From NCBI GenBank assembly GCA_949130495.1, contig OX422207.1:786894384-786958383 (forward strand): a stretch of DNA of 64,000 bases, in the 5' to 3' direction. Shown here in pieces: positions 59,837 through 64,000 of the stretch. Position numbers and translations under genes: made by a program. Every line of letters begins with the position of its first letter. The first letter of the stretch is position 1. The notes beneath the pieces are model-generated. The model worked only from the letters and a program-made list of their open reading frames with translations. It did no database searches and was not told the DNA's origin. The DNA comes from Sambucus nigra (lineage: Eukaryota; Streptophyta; Magnoliopsida; Dipsacales; Adoxaceae).

Positions 59837-61082
59837 TGAACAATCCCTTTTGCGTGTGTTTCAAATCAAACCAATTTTTACCAAAAATTTATCCAACTTT
59901 TAATGTGCACCAAACCAAGTTGTGAAAACCCAATTCTTACTTTAAACCAATTTTATCTTGATTAATCCTAAACATGCATCTAGTGATTAAAGCAAGTAAA
60001 ATAAAGTAAATAATACTCACAACGCCGTATGTACGAGGAAAAAAACCAAAACGGGAAAACAACCTTGGACGGCCCAAGCCACACAATCATTATGAACAAT
60101 GGCTTTACTTAGACAGATTAACCTTACTCAATGACTCGATCCCCATGGGTCTTGATGCTCCTTCTTATCTTCAACCGTTCTTCAATAGTGCTCACGCAGA
60201 AATTCCGTCTTCCATGATACCTGTCCACAACACTCGACTCCAAAAATGTCTCGGTGTCTACCGAATGTCATTGATTCGTCTACGATGTCGAACAAGAAGT
60301 CCTTCTCTTTTCTTCACCGCAAAACCCTGATGTTCAATGGTAGAACAAACTTTCTTGGTGAAGCAAGATCATATAAACATAAACTAATGATAACTCGGAT
60401 CTTTGCAAACTTTAAGGATGTGTTTATGCCTTTTAAACCTTAGAAAACATGTGCAAATACGTACTGGATGGTAAACTATTTTTTCCAGATGCACACTTAC
60501 GAAACTCTGATGAAAACATGCTTTAAATAAGATTTAAACTCCGCCTCAAAAACCATGTTGTTTGAACGATAATGCCACGTCGTTCGCGCGACATGAGCAT
60601 CTTATTCGGACGAGAGCTTATGTCGTTTGAACGATAACGCATAAGTTTGACTTTTTTTTACTTTCTGATTAAAACGTCTGTTTTAAAAGAGATCCAAATT
60701 AGTCCAACTCTATTTCAAGCTTATCAGAATAAAACGTAGTGTAAACCATTAAAACACTTTTAAAAACATTTTTTCTTTATAAAAATACATCCTTATCTTT
60801 TATAAAGAACATTTCGAGCATCATTAATTATACGCATTCATACCTGAGTGATCTCAGAATGAAATTAACTTTGAAGACGAGTAAACTTGCACGAATTAAA
60901 CTTTGGCATGATTAATTATTTGAAGTTTTGTCGCAACGTCTTCAATTTTCTTCAATACGTCATAGTCCAAGTGGGATCGTGACAAAATAAAAATATCCCT
61001 ATGATATATTACAAACACAGTTTTGTTCATGGAATTAAGTCAAAACAATAGAGGGACTCAATTGGAAATTGAATTCCTTACA
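59837..61082 (-). repeat. 5' LTR of the Copia element
   Basis: 1246 bases, starts TGTAAGGAATTC (61082) and ends GGGATTGTTCA (59837) on the - strand. Palindromes GTCGTTCGCGCGAC and relatives at 60560-60640. AAAAG follows at 61083. Confidence 0.9.
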
Positions 61083-61270
61083 AAAAGATTGCTCGACTGC
61101 CTGAACTAGTCGAGCACCATCCTAAAAAAAGGCATTGGTAAAAAACTGGTCGGCGACGGAGTAAGGGTGAAAGTTAAAATGCTTGACATTATCAATATAA
61201 GAATGAAACGATTTCCTGGACTACTTGAGGTGACCCCGGCAATGTGGGTCGATGCGCAAAGACTTTATAT
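61083..61270 (-). pseudogene. E3 antisense gene, upstream fragment
   Basis: The - strand reads SRKSFHSYIDNVKHFNFHPY and FTNAFF, ARLVQAVEQSF with two stops, and meets the AAAAG duplication of the Copia element. It is the 5' neighbour of the gene part at 26880-30074. The gene may start further right, but coding signal is lost after 61270. Confidence 0.5.
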
Positions 61271-63600
61271 GCGGAAGTAAACTTATTGTTGAGTAAACAC
61301 CTTAAACCTACGAGTTTATATGAATGATGCAAAGGGGACCAAATTAAACTTTCACTTAATTTGATTAACTTTTATGAAAATAATTTTGGTTTTCAAAATT
61401 AATTATTAGTCCAAAACAGATTCAATTTTTAAGCGAGTTTCTATTTATTTAGCCCTACCTTTTCGTGTGAGGTGATATGCGGAAAATGTACAACACACAA
61501 TATTTATTTAACGTCGTAAAAACCCTTCCCCGGGAAAAAATGACGGACTCCTCTAGGATTCACCTAAACTACTTTCACTAAAACAATAAAAGAATAGGTA
61601 CGAGTTACAAACAACAAACTTAACAATTAAAGAAGAAGGATCTAGCTATTATCCCACTCGACCAGGTCTCTACCCTGGTTGCTTATTCAGTTCTCTCTTT
61701 AAATTATCCTCACTTGTTTTTGCGTTCTTCACTTCATAGCCTCCCCTCTAACTTCTTTAAGCGCAGGTTGGCTCAGTGCCTATTATTTACTTTCTAGTGA
61801 AGTGTGTGTGATGCAACAGACTATAGATCACCTATATCTTTGCAAGTCTTGTGTTATTCAAATCAAGTCATCTTGACTTTGAATACACTTTTGAAAAGCT
61901 TTCTTTTCTCTTTCTTTAAATCTTTGAACACTAGACTTGTTCAGATATTACACAAACAAAGATGTGTCTACGTGAATACAATGTGAGTGATTATATGAGA
62001 GTGATATGAGATGAAAACAATTTCTAAAAATCACTAACACAATCAAGTAATCAAGTTCACACAGATATATTCTAGACTGAAAAGAAATAAAACATATCAA
62101 GCATACAGTCAGAAATAATACAAACTGTTTATAACTATTTTATATTAAAATGATTTAATCCAGTTTAGTTTGAGTTCCAATCAGTTTGAAAAGTTCAGGT
62201 TCTTGATTAGGTCCAGTATGTTCTTGTTCTCAGTCCAAATCCTTGGTCAAATATACAGGTATAAATTTGTTTAGTCCAAGGTCACACTTCCAATTTCAGG
62301 TAATTCTGTTCCGGTTCACAACTCGTATTAGGTTTAATTCTTTAAACCTAGAATTAGTTGTTCTTTAGTGTAAATCAGATTTCCAGAAAAATCGATTTAA
62401 AACAACGTGTTTTAAATGAAGTAAGATCACTTCTAGTTCTCGTGTGTGTAGTGTTTATAAAACATATTCCAGCACAATACTTACACAAACACTTTAGATC
62501 TAGCACATAACAAATCTGAAATTACAAGAAAACAAGAACAATAATAGAGATACTCACAACACGATTTTTCAAAATGAAAAATCAATCGATTTGGAGATGC
62601 AGAGATTCTGAGATTAGAAACCTTCCATTCTTGAATCCACAATACGTTTTGAAGAGTCAGCAATGTTTTGTAAAGAATACACAAAAAATTTCTCTGAAAA
62701 AATACTGGTGTTTAATCTCTCTCTCTCAAAATTAATTTTGGCAGAATTTATGCTCAAAAACGAATTTTCTCGGGTTGAAAAAATGAAGACACAAGGTCTC
62801 TATTTATAGAGTGCACAAGTGTGTGCAGATTGATGTAAATAGGAATCACATGGATCACAAAAGAAATACACACAACCGTAGATAAAATATAATCTGAGGG
62901 CTCACAAAGAAACACAAAGTATAGTGTTAAAAATGTGACACGTGTTGTGCAACTGTTACACACTAACAGATACAAGAAACTAAACGTTTTATAAAACTGT
63001 GTCATTTTAAAAAACTAAACGCCAGCTGTTAAAACAGTATAGCGTAACTAAGACGCAACAAATATTACCGTTGTAACTTATCATGAACGACGACGTTTTA
63101 ATAAAGTGAAAACCATTTGTTTTAATCAGAAAACAGTTGTCGGTTTTAAAATAAAAACATGTGTCGTTGTTGAAAACAACTTTCTCGGTAAAACCAAAAT
63201 TCGTTTCCGGTTTAAAGAAAAACCGTGGGCTAAAAGGATTCCGACGTCGTCATTTTGGAAAAGTAACCAAAACAGTTACAGTTTTTGTAAAAATACCGTG
63301 GGCGGTAAAATCAAACAGAGAGGTAAAGTCATGTACGGTTATGAGCGCAACGGCTTTAAACAAAACCAACAGCTAAGGGCACTAACAGCTATTAAACATG
63401 ACAGACCAAGCAATAAAAACTTGATGGGACAATACAGTAAAGATCCAATCGGCCAGACTAGAGTATAATAAAAGACACGCCAACAAATAATATGCATGAG
63501 TCATTTTCGGCAACAGTAAGGGGGTCAAGTCCAATAAAGACGCCAGCAAGCTATAGGCTATGGAATACATGAAATCAGTGAACGACAAATCCGTGTAAAG
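61271..63600 (-). mobile_element. LTR-like region, - strand, family and ends unresolved
   Basis: No gene. A - strand TATAAATA at 62808-62801 lies beside a GAGAGAGAG leader (about 62718-62728), as at an LTR promoter, and the part up to 63300 could be its U3. The stretch TTTAACGTCGTAAAAACCC (61507 on) and others resemble plant Copia LTRs. I could not find paired ends, primer site or target duplication. Confidence 0.35.
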
Positions 63601-64000
63601 CTAATGGGACTAAAATCAAATCATTAACATGTATATATAATGTAAAACAAAACTCATGTATTTCAAAGGTCATATCACCTGCTGTGGCATACATAAAACC
63701 ATATGCATACATATATATTTATATAATATATTAAGCCACGCATGCATAGAACAATAAAGCTTATACATATATATATTACATGCATACATAACAACATATA
63801 AATATTATATAAACATGCCACGCATAGGCCTTAGGATAAGTCATCGGTTTCGGTCAAATCGAATGCAGGCCTAACGCTAATAAAAAAAAGCTAAACACAA
63901 TATACTAATATATAAAAAACATAATATATATAAAACGTATGCATACTTTAACATATATATATAAATATATATATACACGCATGAACCATGACATGCAAAA
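63601..64000. other. AT-rich tail with TATATA/CATGCATA motifs
   Basis: Short runs of TATATATA mixed with TGCATACAT and CATGCATA. No gene or element end seen. Confidence 0.5.

Larger units (their letters stand above)
30080..61082 (-). mobile_element. Copia (SIRE/Maximus-type) element without pol, host of NA1 and NA2
   Basis: Matching LTRs lie at 59837-61082 (5' on the - strand) and 30080-31333 (3'). The direct repeat AAAAG flanks both ends (30075-30079 and 61083-61087). Internal DNA, without inserts, is 59836-59571, 52912-52279 and 34377-31334, near 4 kb. It codes for gag only; protease, integrase and RT are missing. At both inserts the gag frame rejoins when they are removed (TEHR to LSQYNSKG; SKDK to FDKPKRDE). 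A non-autonomous, gag-only Copia element is the simplest reading; an internal deletion is the alternative. Confidence 0.88.

Noticed and set aside
1..64000. tRNA, rRNA or host housekeeping genes
   Set aside because: I looked for such signals on both strands and found only primer sites complementary to tRNA ends.
61271..64000. 3' LTR of E3
   Set aside because: It should lie to the right of the antisense gene, but I found no end pair, polypurine tract or match to another LTR in the window, so I only list an LTR-like region.

Overview
The window is plant nuclear DNA, most likely from a eudicot with a large, repeat-rich genome. It carries no host gene that I can support. Nearly everything is LTR retrotransposon. 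The basis is plant Tat-type Ty3/Gypsy pol with a second RNase H, a SIRE/Maximus-type Copia gag with two zinc knuckles, Athila-type tRNA-Asp primer sites, a hAT MITE, and plant mobile domain (PMD) and DUF7745 genes carried inside elements. I do not name a species.

The window reads as one deep nest. The outermost element (called E3, Tat, + strand) survives as pieces at 21867-25063, 26707-30079 and 61083-61270. A second Tat element (E2, - strand, 5' LTR 19769-21866) sits in the E3 reverse transcriptase and runs left to 5427 and beyond. A third Tat element (E1, + strand, 3' LTR 4438-5426) sits in E2. A Gypsy LTR (1-1187) and a hAT MITE (1927-2383) interrupt the antisense gene of E1. On the right, a Copia LTR (25064-26706) and a complete but pol-less Copia element (30080-61082, TSD AAAAG) lie in E3. 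Two Athila-like non-autonomous elements, NA1 (34383-52273, TSD CTTAT) and NA2 (52913-59565, TSD TCTAT), are inserted in the gag of that Copia element. Inside NA1 sits a complete Tat element, T36 (36270-48528, TSD TGCAT).

Five target-site duplications can be read directly, counting the MITE. At both insertions in the Copia gag, removing the inserted element rejoins the gag reading frame.

All four Tat elements follow one plan: gag-pol on one strand and spliced accessory genes on the opposite strand between integrase and 3' LTR. In E1 and T36 these encode a protein resembling the 'putative gypsy-type transposon' domain (PF04195) followed by a coiled coil, with two introns at matching places and phases (1, 0). 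E2 instead carries a PMD gene and a DUF7745-like gene, each with its own TATA box. NA1 and NA2 share an orphan protein and a conserved non-coding block next to the polypurine tract. Tandem arrays lie in the 3' part of E2, E3 and T36.

The elements look dead. T36 keeps gag-pol in a single frame broken by twelve nonsense codons and no frameshift, and the catalytic Glu codon of all three integrases is lost. Coordinates of exons and element ends are from reading by eye; LTR ages, exact identities and family names need computation.
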